A DNA stretch of 64,000 nucleotides, taken from the NCBI RefSeq assembly GCF_019903425.1, contig NZ_JACHUZ010000013.1, positions 686,087 to 750,086 on the forward strand, written 5' to 3'. This stretch comes from Vreelandella halophila (GTDB taxonomy: Bacteria; Pseudomonadota; Gammaproteobacteria; Pseudomonadales; Oleiphilaceae). Under the pieces are notes generated by a model. That model did no database searches and was not told the DNA's origin. It saw only the letters and a list, made by a program, of their open reading frames with translations. Below, piece after piece: positions 17,672 to 26,850 of this stretch; within the stretch, counting starts at the first letter, position 1; every line of letters begins with the position of its first letter. Both the position numbers and the translations under genes were made by a program.

Positions 17672-19076
17672 TTGAGGTAACTCCTGGAACATTGCCCAAT
17701 GAGCGCGCGAACTGTTCCGGTATCAGATCGTTAAGGTGGGGGCCGTTGGCATCCGTGAAGATGCCCATTTCGGTGAGCCAGCGCTCGAATTCAGGGGCGG
17801 GGCGGAGACCGAGAGCCCGACGAGCGTAGAGCGCATCGTGGAATGACGTGGTCTGGTAATTGAGCATGATGTCGTCGGAGCCGGGAATCCCCATGATGAA
17901 GGTGCAGCCAGCTACACCCAGCAGGGTCAGCAGGTTATCCATGTCATCCTGGTCGGCCTCGGCGTGATTGGTGTAGCACACGTCGCACCCCATCGGAACG
18001 CCCAGGAGCTTGCCGCAGAAGTGGTCTTCAAGCCCCGCCCGGATGATTTCCTTGCCATCGAACAGGTATTCGGGTCCGATGAAGCCAACCACGGTATTGA
18101 CGAGTAATGGATTGAACTTGCGGGCCACGGCGTAGGCGCGCGCTTCGCACGTTTGCTGGTCCAGTCCGTGATGGGCATTGGCGGAGAGGCAGCTGCCCTG
18201 GCCGGTTTCAAAGTACATAACGTTGTTGCCGGCGGTACCACGGTTGAGCGACAGTGCGGCATCTTCGGCTTCCGCCAGTGTGTTCAGATTGAAGCCGAAA
18301 CTGCTGTTGATGGCTTCCGTTCCACCGATGGACTGGAAGACCAGGTCAACCGGTGCTCCCTGCTCAATTGCTTCGAGAGTGTTGGTGACGTGAGTCAGAA
18401 CACAGGATTGGGTTGGTATCTGGTACTTCTGGATCACCTCGTCCATGAGTTGCATGAGCTTCATAGCCTGGGGCACGTTATCCCGGGCCGGGTTAATACC
18501 GATGACCGCATCACCACTGCCGTACAGCAGCCCATCCAGAATGCTGGCGGCTATTCCGGTGGCGTCATCAGTGGGGTGATTGGGTTGAAGCCGGGTTGAG
18601 AGATGGCCGGGCAAGCCGATGGTATTTCGAAATGCCGTCTGGATTTGGCACTTGCTGGCGACCATGATCAGGTCCTGATTGCGCATAACCTTGCTGACCG
18701 CGGCTGCCATCTCTGGCGTGATGCCGGGCCTTATTGATGCCAGCACATCAGGCGTTGCCTGGTCGCTGAGCAGCCAGTTGCGGAAGTCGCCCACCGTCAG
18801 GTGTGAAATGGGGGCGAAAGCCTCGGGGTCATGCCCGTCAATGATCATCCGCGTTATCTCGTCGTCTTCGTAGGGGATCAGAAGGTCCTCAAGAAAGGTC
18901 TTGAGTGGCACGTCTGAAAGCGCCATCTGAGCTGCAACACGCTCCTCGGCTGTCAGTGCGATAACGCCTGCCAGGCGATCACCGGAGCGCCCGGGCGTTG
19001 CTTTCGCCATGAGTTGCGCAAGTCCATCGAACCGGTAAGCTTTTCGTCCGAGCGTATAGCTGTATGTCCTGCTCAT
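17664..19076 (-). CDS. eutB: Ethanolamine ammonia-lyase large subunit
   Basis: A 470-residue EutB from the ATG at 19076 (MSRTYSYTLG), with AGGTGA upstream; longer readings would enter the promoter region. Diagnostic segments are GINPARDN, SCVLTHVTNT, FQSIGGTEAINSSFG and YFETGQGSCLSANAHHG, which line the barrel that holds substrate and the adenosyl group of cobalamin. No EutA reactivase or microcompartment shell genes are nearby, so this is a minimal cytosolic route. Confidence 0.95.
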   Translation of the reverse strand: MSRTYSYTLGRKAYRFDGLAQLMAKATPGRSGDRLAGVIALTAEERVAAQMALSDVPLKTFLEDLLIPYEDDEITRMIIDGHDPEAFAPISHLTVGDFRNWLLSDQATPDVLASIRPGITPEMAAAVSKVMRNQDLIMVASKCQIQTAFRNTIGLPGHLSTRLQPNHPTDDATGIAASILDGLLYGSGDAVIGINPARDNVPQAMKLMQLMDEVIQKYQIPTQSCVLTHVTNTLEAIEQGAPVDLVFQSIGGTEAINSSFGFNLNTLAEAEDAALSLNRGTAGNNVMYFETGQGSCLSANAHHGLDQQTCEARAYAVARKFNPLLVNTVVGFIGPEYLFDGKEIIRAGLEDHFCGKLLGVPMGCDVCYTNHAEADQDDMDNLLTLLGVAGCTFIMGIPGSDDIMLNYQTTSFHDALYARRALGLRPAPEFERWLTEMGIFTDANGPHLNDLIPEQFARSLGNVPGVTSND

Positions 19077-19268
19077 TGTGAGATCACCTTTGGACGTCAA
19101 TCTGAATGCCCTTGGAAACGACCCTAAAGAGCTCGACATCCTGGGTGGTATCAAGATTTGGCAAATTAATGACCGGGCGTGAGGATCGGCATCGAAAGGG
19201 GCGTTGACCGGGCTGAGATTCTGCTATGTTGGGTTGGGGTGTGGCCCTAGGAAAAGGAGGCTGTGTTG

Positions 19269-20222
19269 ATGCAACCCGATAATGAGGCGGCTGAAACGGG
19301 CCTTTGCACAATGAAAGCCCATGATGCGGACAGGCACGCCCGCAACCTGACCCACTGGCGCCAGGAATATGACCAGATCAGTTGTGGCCATTTCTATGGC
19401 CGTCTGGATGAACTCGAGCTGTCACATGTTCAGGTTTTCAAGGAACACACCAGCCAAGCTTTGCGCCAACAGTGCAGCGTCTGGCCGAATGGACTCTGGC
19501 TGGGGATTCCTGCCTTCCAAGGAAAGGAAAGCAGTCGGATCAACGGCCTTGTCATTGATACTAATGATATCTTCTGCCGCCCTGGGGGATATGACTTTGA
19601 GTTGGTTACTCCCGTTGGATTCGATATCTTCGGCATTGTTATTGACCAACAAGTGCTGAACCGTACAGCAGAGATTCAAGGCATCAAACTCTGGGAGGCT
19701 GCGGAGCACCAATGCCCGCGTCTGGCTGTGCCAGCTAGAACTCTGGGAAGGATTCGGTTGCTGCTGGACCAGATTCTGAATGCAAAAGAGTCGCCTGTTC
19801 TGCCCGAGCTTCAACAGGAAATGGTAATACTTGCCCTCATGGAGCTTTTGCATGAGAAAGCTCCCAACATGAAAGCAGTCCCGAGCTATCGCCACCGCAA
19901 ATTCGTGGTCAGTAGGGTGAAAGAGTACATCAACGAATATAACGATGCGCCAATCACCATGACCGACCTGTGCAAGCTCACGAATGTGAGTCGTCGAACG
20001 CTCCAATACAGTTTCGAATCCATTATTGGTATCAGCCCGATGCAGTTTTTGCGGATGACCCGACTTAATCGCGTTCGCCGCTCCCTCACCCATGAGCCCC
20101 ACGTGTCTGTTGCAGACATAGCAGCTTATTGGGGATTCTGGCATGGAGGTCAGTTTGCTAAGGATTACAAGCAGCTCTTTGGTGAAACCCCGTCAGAAAC
20201 CCGCGGGAAAGCTTTGGGGTAG
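19269..20222 (+). CDS. eutR: AraC family regulator, EutR-like
   Basis: A 317-residue regulator with a C-terminal double HTH: TMTDLCKLTNVSRRTLQYSF and then SVADIAAYWGFWHGGQFAKDY. The second helix text (YWGFWHGGQF) is typical of EutR-like proteins, and the long N-terminal domain fits an ethanolamine/B12-responsive activator. AGGAGG at 19255-19260 favours ATG 19269 over GTG 19263. It is divergent from eutB, so it is the likely activator of the island. The symbol is by context. Confidence 0.8.
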   Translation: MQPDNEAAETGLCTMKAHDADRHARNLTHWRQEYDQISCGHFYGRLDELELSHVQVFKEHTSQALRQQCSVWPNGLWLGIPAFQGKESSRINGLVIDTNDIFCRPGGYDFELVTPVGFDIFGIVIDQQVLNRTAEIQGIKLWEAAEHQCPRLAVPARTLGRIRLLLDQILNAKESPVLPELQQEMVILALMELLHEKAPNMKAVPSYRHRKFVVSRVKEYINEYNDAPITMTDLCKLTNVSRRTLQYSFESIIGISPMQFLRMTRLNRVRRSLTHEPHVSVADIAAYWGFWHGGQFAKDYKQLFGETPSETRGKALG

Positions 20223-20244
20223 ATCACACCGACAGAAGTAATCA

Positions 20245-20437
20245 GATCCGCGTTACCCGCCCGGGCGGCATGATCGTGTTCACCGTGCGCGAGGGCGCCT
20301 ACGAGGAATACGGTTACCGGAAGAAGATGCTGGATCTGGAAGTGCAGGGCACCTGGGAGCTGGTGAGCTTCTACGACACGCCCTACCAGATCGAGGAAGG
20401 CAACACCTGCAAGATGTGCACCTATCGGGTGTGCTGA
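20245..20437 (+). pseudogene. 3' remnant of the methyltransferase gene; right border of ethanolamine island
   Basis: These 193 bases encode only the last 63 residues of the methyltransferase at 13006, beginning mid-gene (IRVTRPGGM) with no start or 5' part, and ending with its own stop right after the conserved final Cys. Compared with the intact copy it has seven synonymous differences and no amino-acid change over the shared part. It is thus a truncated allele that had been under selection until recently. It sits between eutR and the RND permease gene. Confidence 0.9.
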
Positions 20438-20454
20438 GGGGCCATTAAGGCCCC
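20438..20454. terminator. Hairpin after methyltransferase remnant
   Basis: GGGGCC at 20438-20443 pairs exactly with GGCCCC at 20449-20454 over the loop ATTAA. It is between the remnant's stop and the convergent RND gene's stop, so it probably was the original terminator of the methyltransferase gene. Confidence 0.55.
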
Positions 20455-20455
20455 A

Positions 20456-23400
20456 CTACTCCTTGGCGCGGATACCCATGAGCCGCACATAGCCCGCCGG
20501 CAGCACCAGGATGGTCAGAACCGCGGCGAAGGCCAGCCCGAACATGATCGCCAGCGCCATGGGGGCCCAGAAGGGGCCGGAAAGCGCCAGCGGGAGCATG
20601 CCGAGCATGGTCGTGGCGGCGGTCAGGAGGATGGGCCGCACGCGGCTGGTTGCGGCCTCGCCAATGGCCTCCAGCGTACCGCTTTCGGCCAGCGCCATGT
20701 CCATTTTCTGGATCATGACCACAGCATTGCGGATGATCATGCCGGAGAGACTCATGGTTCCCAGAAGGGCCATGAAGCCGAACGGCTGCTGGAACAGGAG
20801 CAACCCGATGCTGACACCAACCAGCCCCAGAGGCACCATCAGCATGACCAGCAGGGTGCGCCGGAATGAATTGAACTGGGCCATGAGCACAAGCACCATC
20901 AGGCCAAGGATCACGGGGACGGGTTTCAGAACACTCGCACGCGCCTCGGCGGACTGGTGCACCTCGCCGTCCCACTGTGTCTCGTAGCCCGAGGGCAGCT
21001 CTACGTCCTCGATTTCGGAGGCCAGTGATGCCCGCACGCCGGACGCGGTAGTGCCGGGGGCCAGGTCCGCCTGGAGCGTAATGGCCCGTTCCCGGTTGTG
21101 CCGCCAGATCACCGGGCGCTCCCAGTTGAGTTCGATATCGGCGACCTGGGTGATGGGCACGGGCTTACCGCCGCTCTCAGGCCAGACGACCATGGTTTCA
21201 AGCTCGGACGGGTCCGTCCGCTCGGGCAGCGGGAAGCGCCATACAATGGGGATCTGCTTGTCGTCCTCGCGGAAGATGCCGACACCCTGCCCCGCAAAGG
21301 CCGTGTTCAGGGCCTGGTTGATACTCTCCGTGGTGACCCCGGCACGCCGGGCCCGATCCTGGTCCACATCAACGGTCACCCGGGGCTGACTCTGGCGCCA
21401 GTTGTGCCGGAGGTTCGTGACGCCCGGGTGCTCAGCCATGATGCCCTGCAGCGTTCCGGCCGTATCGAGCAGCTGCTCCCGATCCGGTCCGGTGACCCGC
21501 AGCTGGAGCGGGAATCGCACGGGCTCGCCAAGCTGCATCGGCCGCACCCTTGGTTCGGCTTCGGGGTAGCCCTTGGCCAGGTGATCCCGGACCCTGGCCA
21601 TGACCGGATCGACATCTACCTTGGTCTCAACATTGACCAGGATCTGGCCGAACGCCGGGTTGGGTGTTCGAGGAATCATGGGCAGGTAAAACCTCGGAGC
21701 GCCCTCTCCGATGAAGGCGGTTACGTCGGTCACCGCGTCCATTTCCAGAAGGTGTTCCTCAATCCGAGCCATGTCCTCGCTGGTCTGCTCGATGCGACTG
21801 CCTTCCGGGAGCCAGTAATCGACCATGAACTGGGAGCGCTCGGCCGGAGGGAAAAAGGTCTGTGGCACGAAACTGAAGGCAACGGCACTGGCGGCAAAGA
21901 CCACGAGAGCGCCGGTTGTGAGGATCCAGGGTCGCTGGATCGAGCCCCCGATAAGGCTGTGGGCCCATTGATAGAAGGGCCGATCCGCCGGGTCGCCAAG
22001 CCTGCTCTTGCTGTCCAGGAGCCAGTAGTTCATCAACGGTGTGGCAAAGACCGCCAGAAGCCAGGATATGGCGAGGCTGATGGCGATGACCCAGAACAGG
22101 GAGCGCGTGAACTCGCCCGTCGCGGTGTTGGTCAGGGCAATGGGTGCGAATGCCAGAACCGCGATCGCGGTGGCTGCCAGCAGGGGCCAGGCGGTTTCCT
22201 GGACGGACTCGACGGCGGCTTTCAGGCGCTCAGTGCCGCGCTGCATCTTCACCTGCATCAGCTCGGAGATGACGATGGCGTTGTCCACAATCATGCCGAG
22301 GACGATCACCAGGGCCCCAAGGGATACCCGGTGAAGCTCAATGCCCATCATGTACATGCCCATGAAGGTGGCGAGAATGGTCAACGGGACCCCGAGCCCG
22401 ACCACAAAGCCGGTGCGCAGACCCAGTGAGACCATCAGTACGGCCAGGACAATGGCTACGGCAGTGGCGAGATTGATCAGGAATTCGCCAACGGCCTGTT
22501 CAACTTCTTCGGACTGCAGTGCGATGCCGCCAAACTCAATGCCGACGGGCATCCGAGCTTCGATCCGCTCAAGCTCCTTCTGGACCCGTTCGGTCAGCTC
22601 CACCACGTTGGCGCCTTCGGCCGGAACCACGCCAAGCGCGAGAGCGGACTCACCCTCATGCCGCAGGCTGGCGTCCGGTGGGTCGGCGTAACCGCGCCTG
22701 ACCTCCGCAAAATCGCGCAGCTGAACGAGCCCGCCGGTCACCGGGCTGCGGATGTTCAGTCTGGCCAGCTCGTCCACGGACTCAAAGGTGCCGGTGGCGT
22801 TGATCTGCAGCCGCCGGGAGCCCATCTCAGTGAAGCCGCTGGGCGCCACCACGTTCTGCTTGTTGAGGGCATTCACCACCAGGGCCGGGGTCAGCCCCAG
22901 TTCCGCAATCTTGGCGCGGCTGGTTTCGATGTAGACACGCTCACCCTGGTCGCCGAACAGGTCGACCTTGGCCACGTCATCAACACGCAGCAGGCGCTGC
23001 CGGAGATGATCGGCAATGTCATTGAGCTCGGCGTAGCTGTAATCGGCTCCTTCCACGGACAGCAGCATGCTGTAGACATCGCCGTAGTCGTCATTCACGC
23101 GCGGGCCTTTCACGGAATCGGGCAGGCTGGCGCGGGCCGTGAGGACCTTCTTGTTGAGTTCATCCCAGATCTGGCGCAGTTCCTCGCCACCGTACTGGTC
23201 CTTCACCTCAACGTAGATGATGGAGGTTCCGTTCCGGCTCATCGATTCAATGCTTTCCAGCTCACCGAGTTGCTGGATCTGTTTTTCAAGGGGTTCGGTG
23301 ACCTGCTGTTCCACCCGTTCCGCATCCGCTCCCGGATAGCCGGTCATAACGATAGCCGTGCGGATCGTGAATTCGGGATCCTCAAGCTGCCCCAGCCGGG

Positions 23401-23497
23401 TGAATGCAATGATTCCCAGAAGGGTTACCAGAAGGACCAGAAATCCGACAAAGCGATTGCGGCTGATCGCACCGCGCACCAGTTGCCCCAGCATCAC
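20456..23497 (-). CDS. RND efflux transporter permease (AcrB/HAE1-like)
   Basis: A 1013-residue inner-membrane pump subunit with twelve membrane segments in two repeats and two large periplasmic domains. GMIVDNAIVISELM and SGMIIRNAVVMIQKMD lie in the TM4 and TM10 regions; the Asp in the first is the proton-relay site, while the second repeat shows Asn-Ala as in some divergent family members. It overlaps the adaptor gene by four bases. No outer-membrane channel gene is adjacent. Substrates cannot be predicted. Confidence 0.9.
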   Translation of the reverse strand: MMLGQLVRGAISRNRFVGFLVLLVTLLGIIAFTRLGQLEDPEFTIRTAIVMTGYPGADAERVEQQVTEPLEKQIQQLGELESIESMSRNGTSIIYVEVKDQYGGEELRQIWDELNKKVLTARASLPDSVKGPRVNDDYGDVYSMLLSVEGADYSYAELNDIADHLRQRLLRVDDVAKVDLFGDQGERVYIETSRAKIAELGLTPALVVNALNKQNVVAPSGFTEMGSRRLQINATGTFESVDELARLNIRSPVTGGLVQLRDFAEVRRGYADPPDASLRHEGESALALGVVPAEGANVVELTERVQKELERIEARMPVGIEFGGIALQSEEVEQAVGEFLINLATAVAIVLAVLMVSLGLRTGFVVGLGVPLTILATFMGMYMMGIELHRVSLGALVIVLGMIVDNAIVISELMQVKMQRGTERLKAAVESVQETAWPLLAATAIAVLAFAPIALTNTATGEFTRSLFWVIAISLAISWLLAVFATPLMNYWLLDSKSRLGDPADRPFYQWAHSLIGGSIQRPWILTTGALVVFAASAVAFSFVPQTFFPPAERSQFMVDYWLPEGSRIEQTSEDMARIEEHLLEMDAVTDVTAFIGEGAPRFYLPMIPRTPNPAFGQILVNVETKVDVDPVMARVRDHLAKGYPEAEPRVRPMQLGEPVRFPLQLRVTGPDREQLLDTAGTLQGIMAEHPGVTNLRHNWRQSQPRVTVDVDQDRARRAGVTTESINQALNTAFAGQGVGIFREDDKQIPIVWRFPLPERTDPSELETMVVWPESGGKPVPITQVADIELNWERPVIWRHNRERAITLQADLAPGTTASGVRASLASEIEDVELPSGYETQWDGEVHQSAEARASVLKPVPVILGLMVLVLMAQFNSFRRTLLVMLMVPLGLVGVSIGLLLFQQPFGFMALLGTMSLSGMIIRNAVVMIQKMDMALAESGTLEAIGEAATSRVRPILLTAATTMLGMLPLALSGPFWAPMALAIMFGLAFAAVLTILVLPAGYVRLMGIRAKE

Positions 23498-24621
23498 TGG
23501 ACCACCCCGCCTTCAAGGCGGCTGACCTTCTGGCCTTCCTCCAGGTGCTGGGCACCAGCGACAACGATCTGTTCGCCGGCACTGATCTTGCCGGTAATCC
23601 TGACACTGTCCGCTTCCAGGGATTCCGTGGTGACCGGGCGGGACGCCACCTCGCCGGAGTCCGGATCCCAGACCCAGACATGGGGTTGATCCTCTTTCTC
23701 GAACAGGGCCTCCACCGGGATCAGGAAACTGTCATCCCAGGGGGTGTCCGTGAGGCTGGCCTTGAACGAGACTTCGGCGGTCATACCCGGCAGCAGTTCG
23801 CGCTCGGGATTGTTCACAGCAACCCGGACCGGATAGGCCTGGGTGTCCGGCGAGACATCCAGGCGGACGTTCTCGACCCGAGCGTCAAAGATCCGGTTAT
23901 CCAGGACGGGCATGTAGACGTGGACGTCCTCCAGGTGATTGCGGAACTGCATCAGGCGCTCCGGGATGCTGACCTCGACTTCCACGGTCTCGATATTGTC
24001 AATCGAGAATACCGGGCGTTGCGGGCTGACCTGCTCGAACGGCTCCACCATGCGGCGGTTGATCACCCCATCAAACGGGGCTTCGAGTACGGTGTCATCA
24101 AGGGCTGAACGGGCGGTTTCAAGCGCTTCCCGGGTGGCATTGCGTTTGGCGCGGGCCTGTTCATAGGCGCTTTCGAGTCGGTCGAATTCGGCATCGCTGA
24201 TCGCGCCGGTGTCCACCAGTTCTTTCCCGCGCTGCCAGTTCTTGCGGGCTTCTTCCAGTGTGGCCCGGACCGAGTCCAGTTGGCTCTCGGTCTCACGCAC
24301 CTGCAGGCGGAAGTCCCTCTGGTCCAGTTGGCCGAGGGTGTCCCCTTCACTGACTTCATCGCCAACGTCCGCGTTGAGCGTCTCAATCTGGCCGGGCACC
24401 CGGAAGCTCAGGGTTGTGGTCTCGGCGGGCTCAACGCGGCCACTGAAACGGCGTGAGGCCAGTTCAGAGGGGGTCTCGAGGGTCATCATCCGGGCAGGCC
24501 GGATGGGCTTTTCGTCGTTCGTGGCCGGGGTACTGCCTGAATTGCCGTCACAGCCGCCGAGCAGCAGCAGGATGACCGGTATCCAGAGGTAACGCCCGGG
24601 GTGGGAGCAGAGGTGGGTCAT
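23494..24621 (-). CDS. RND efflux periplasmic adaptor lipoprotein (MFP)
   Basis: A 375-residue membrane-fusion protein. The start at 24621 gives a lipoprotein signal (PVILLLLGGCDGN); longer readings add a poor N-terminus. FRVPGQIETLNADVGDEVSEGD is the lipoyl half-motif (given by ends FRVPG and VSEGD), followed by a long coiled-coil hairpin around residues 90-155 and the second lipoyl half VLEAPFDGVINR. The TGA overlaps the permease ATG (ATGA), so it is the first gene of a two-gene operon. Confidence 0.9.
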   Translation of the reverse strand: MTHLCSHPGRYLWIPVILLLLGGCDGNSGSTPATNDEKPIRPARMMTLETPSELASRRFSGRVEPAETTTLSFRVPGQIETLNADVGDEVSEGDTLGQLDQRDFRLQVRETESQLDSVRATLEEARKNWQRGKELVDTGAISDAEFDRLESAYEQARAKRNATREALETARSALDDTVLEAPFDGVINRRMVEPFEQVSPQRPVFSIDNIETVEVEVSIPERLMQFRNHLEDVHVYMPVLDNRIFDARVENVRLDVSPDTQAYPVRVAVNNPERELLPGMTAEVSFKASLTDTPWDDSFLIPVEALFEKEDQPHVWVWDPDSGEVASRPVTTESLEADSVRITGKISAGEQIVVAGAQHLEEGQKVSRLEGGVVQ

Positions 24622-24833
24622 GAAACGGGTCCCTGTTGCATCTGAGTAATCTGGCTGGGGCGGTATTCTGAGCCTGGCAGTGGTTTTCCGCAATCTGTCG
24701 GAAGTGATAGTACGGGCCTGATCCATCAGGTTGCCGCCGCCCCTTAATCTGGGCTGCTTCTACATACTGGCCATAAGGCCGTCATGATTATTACTGGGGC
24801 CCTGATTCCACTTTAGTGCCTGTGTGGCCCAGT

Positions 24834-25490
24834 TCAGATCACCGACCGCAACCAGGCCCCGATCGCCTGGATCTCTTCCAGGCACACCTCATGCTCCATG
24901 GGGTAGGTGCGGTACTCCGGCTCATAGCCCAGCTTGCGAAGGTGTTGCAGCGCTTCCTGCCCGAGGAATTCGGGCAGCATGGAGTCGTTGGTGCCGTGGG
25001 CCATGAAGATGGGCAGCTGTTTGTTGGCCTCGGAGGGCGTGGTCAGCTTCATGGTGGCGAAGTAGCTGGAGAGGACCATGAGCCCGGCCAGCGGCTTCTC
25101 GAAGGTCAACGCGGTGTGGTAGGCCACGGCGCCGCCCTGGGAGAAGCCGGCGATGACGATGCGGTTGCTGGGCACGCCGCGTTCCATCTCGCGTTGGATC
25201 AGGTCCCGGGTGCGGCCAGCGGAGGCGAGGATGCCCTGCTCGTCCGTGTCGTTGTGGCGGTCCAGGGAACGGATGTCGTACCAGGCGGGCATGACCATGC
25301 CGCCGTTGAGGGTAACCGGAATCTCCGGGGCATGGGGGAAGACAAAGCGTACGCTGGCATCCTGCGGTAGCCCCAGGTGCGGGATCACGGGCTCGAAGTC
25401 ATGCCCGCTGGCGCCCAGGCCGTGCAGCCAGATGACGCTGGCATCCGGGTTCTCGCCGGTGGTCTTTTCCACGCATTCCAGGTATTCCAT
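24834..25490 (-). CDS. Alpha/beta hydrolase, carboxylesterase/phospholipase family
   Basis: A 218-residue serine hydrolase. The oxyanion region is VIWLHGLGASGHDF, the nucleophile elbow is IAGFSQGGAVAYH (GxSxG), Asp lies in AHGTNDSMLP and the catalytic His in YPMEHEVCLEE. This is the EstB/acyl-protein-thioesterase-like group acting on short-chain esters. It stands alone between the RND operon and hslO, on the same strand as both. Confidence 0.9.
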   Translation of the reverse strand: MEYLECVEKTTGENPDASVIWLHGLGASGHDFEPVIPHLGLPQDASVRFVFPHAPEIPVTLNGGMVMPAWYDIRSLDRHNDTDEQGILASAGRTRDLIQREMERGVPSNRIVIAGFSQGGAVAYHTALTFEKPLAGLMVLSSYFATMKLTTPSEANKQLPIFMAHGTNDSMLPEFLGQEALQHLRKLGYEPEYRTYPMEHEVCLEEIQAIGAWLRSVI

Positions 25491-25568
25491 GGTTTGCTCC
25501 GCTGTTGAGTGGGGCCGCTGTTCAGTGAGGGCGTTACTCTAGCGTGCCGGGCGGTGTCCGGGCCAGTG

Positions 25569-26417
25569 TCAGTGGCGCTGGTGGGGGCCGAAGAGGGCTT
25601 CCAGGTCTTCCTGGCCGAAGCGGTACTGCTGGTTGCAGAACTGGCAGTCCACGCTGATCTCGCCCTGTTCCGCCAGCAGGTCGTAGCATTCCTGGGCGCC
25701 CAGGGTCTCCAGGGCGTTGGCGGTGCGCTCGCGGGTGCAGTGGCAATGGAAGAACACCGGCTCCTCGGGGTAGAGGCTGATGGACTCCTCATGGAAGAGG
25801 CGGTGCAGCAGCGTTTCCGGCGCCACTGAAAGCAGTTCGTCCTGGCCGGTGGTGCTGGCCAGCTGGGTGAGCCGGTTCCAGAGGTCATCGTCCTCGGTGG
25901 TCTCGTAGCCGGGCATCTTCTGCAGCATCAGCCCACCGGCGCGCTCGCTGTCCGCAAAGAGCAGGATGAGGGTGTCGAGCTGTTCCGAGCGGGTGAAGTA
26001 GTCCTGCAGGCATTCCTGGAGGGTGTCGGATTCCAGCGGCACGATGCCCTGGTAGCGCTGACCCTGTTCCGGCTCGATGGTGATGACGAGCTGGCCGTGA
26101 CCGAGCTGATCGCCAATGGAGCCGTGCTGGATGCTGTCCTCGGTGTGGATGAGCCCGCGCGCGCCACGCTCATCGCTGCAGTCCGCCATCAGCAGGGTCA
26201 CCGGGCCCTGCCCCTTGGCCTGGAGGCTGATGCGGCCCTTCATCTTGAGCACGCCCCCGAGCAGTACGGCGGCGCTGAGGCTCTGGGCCAGCAGCTGCTG
26301 GGCGGGCTCAGGGTAGTCGCGTCCTTCAAGGGCGGTCTTGAGGGTCTCCTCGATCAGCACGAGCTCACCACGGACCTCGCCCTCGTTGAAGACAAAACGC
26401 TGCAGGGTATCGGTCAT
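25569..26417 (-). CDS. hslO: Redox-regulated chaperone Hsp33
   Basis: A 282-residue Hsp33. The C-terminal zinc switch is complete: FFHCHCTRER gives a CxC pair and DCQFCNQQY a CxxC pair about 30 residues later. In its family, oxidation by peroxide or hypochlorite releases the zinc, forms two disulfides and turns on holdase activity in the cytosol. It lies ten bases after hslR on the same strand, in the order yrfG-hslR-hslO known from enterobacteria. Confidence 0.95.
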   Translation of the reverse strand: MTDTLQRFVFNEGEVRGELVLIEETLKTALEGRDYPEPAQQLLAQSLSAAVLLGGVLKMKGRISLQAKGQGPVTLLMADCSDERGARGLIHTEDSIQHGSIGDQLGHGQLVITIEPEQGQRYQGIVPLESDTLQECLQDYFTRSEQLDTLILLFADSERAGGLMLQKMPGYETTEDDDLWNRLTQLASTTGQDELLSVAPETLLHRLFHEESISLYPEEPVFFHCHCTRERTANALETLGAQECYDLLAEQGEISVDCQFCNQQYRFGQEDLEALFGPHQRH

Positions 26418-26426
26418 GTTGGCTCG

Positions 26427-26846
26427 CTAGTGGGACATCTGGTTCTTTACGCGCTGCAGTTCGCGGCGCTGCTTCTTGTTCGGGCGGCGCGCTGGCGGAT
26501 GCTCGGCGGCCACCATCATGCGGCGGCGCCAGGCGTTCTCCTCGCGCTTCTCCTTGCTGGCCTCGGTCTCGGTGTAGAGCATCTCGGCCTGGGGGGCGCT
26601 GCCACGCTTTTCGCTGAGCTCATCGATGATGACCTCAAAAGTGGTCGAGCCCTTGTGCACCTGCACTTTCGCGCCCTGGGTCACGAACTTGCCCGCCTTG
26701 GGGCGCTGCCCCTCGTAGCGGACCTTGCCGCCTTCAATGGCCTCGCGGGCCAGGGTGCGGGTCTTGAAGAAGCGCGCGGCCCAGAGCCATTTGTCGAGGC
26801 GCACGCGCTCGGAGCCGGAGTCGGATTGGTCGCCCTTTTTGCTCAT
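26427..26846 (-). CDS. hslR: Heat shock protein Hsp15, ribosome-associated S4 protein
   Basis: A 139-residue protein with an N-terminal S4 RNA-binding domain: VRLDKWLWAARFFKTRTLA at residues 16-34 and GGKVRYEGQRPKAGKFV after it. The C-terminus is long, basic and helical. Hsp15 binds stalled 50S subunits carrying a nascent chain and helps recycle them. It is between yrfG and hslO on the minus strand; heat control through the nearby-encoded RpoH is expected but no promoter was identified. Confidence 0.93.
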   Translation of the reverse strand: MSKKGDQSDSGSERVRLDKWLWAARFFKTRTLAREAIEGGKVRYEGQRPKAGKFVTQGAKVQVHKGSTTFEVIIDELSEKRGSAPQAEMLYTETEASKEKREENAWRRRMMVAAEHPPARRPNKKQRRELQRVKNQMSH

Positions 26847-26850
26847 GGGC

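Noticed and set aside
21098-22429. A 443-codon open frame on the plus strand inside the RND permease gene
   Set aside because: It is antisense to a fully recognisable efflux pump and shows no family features.
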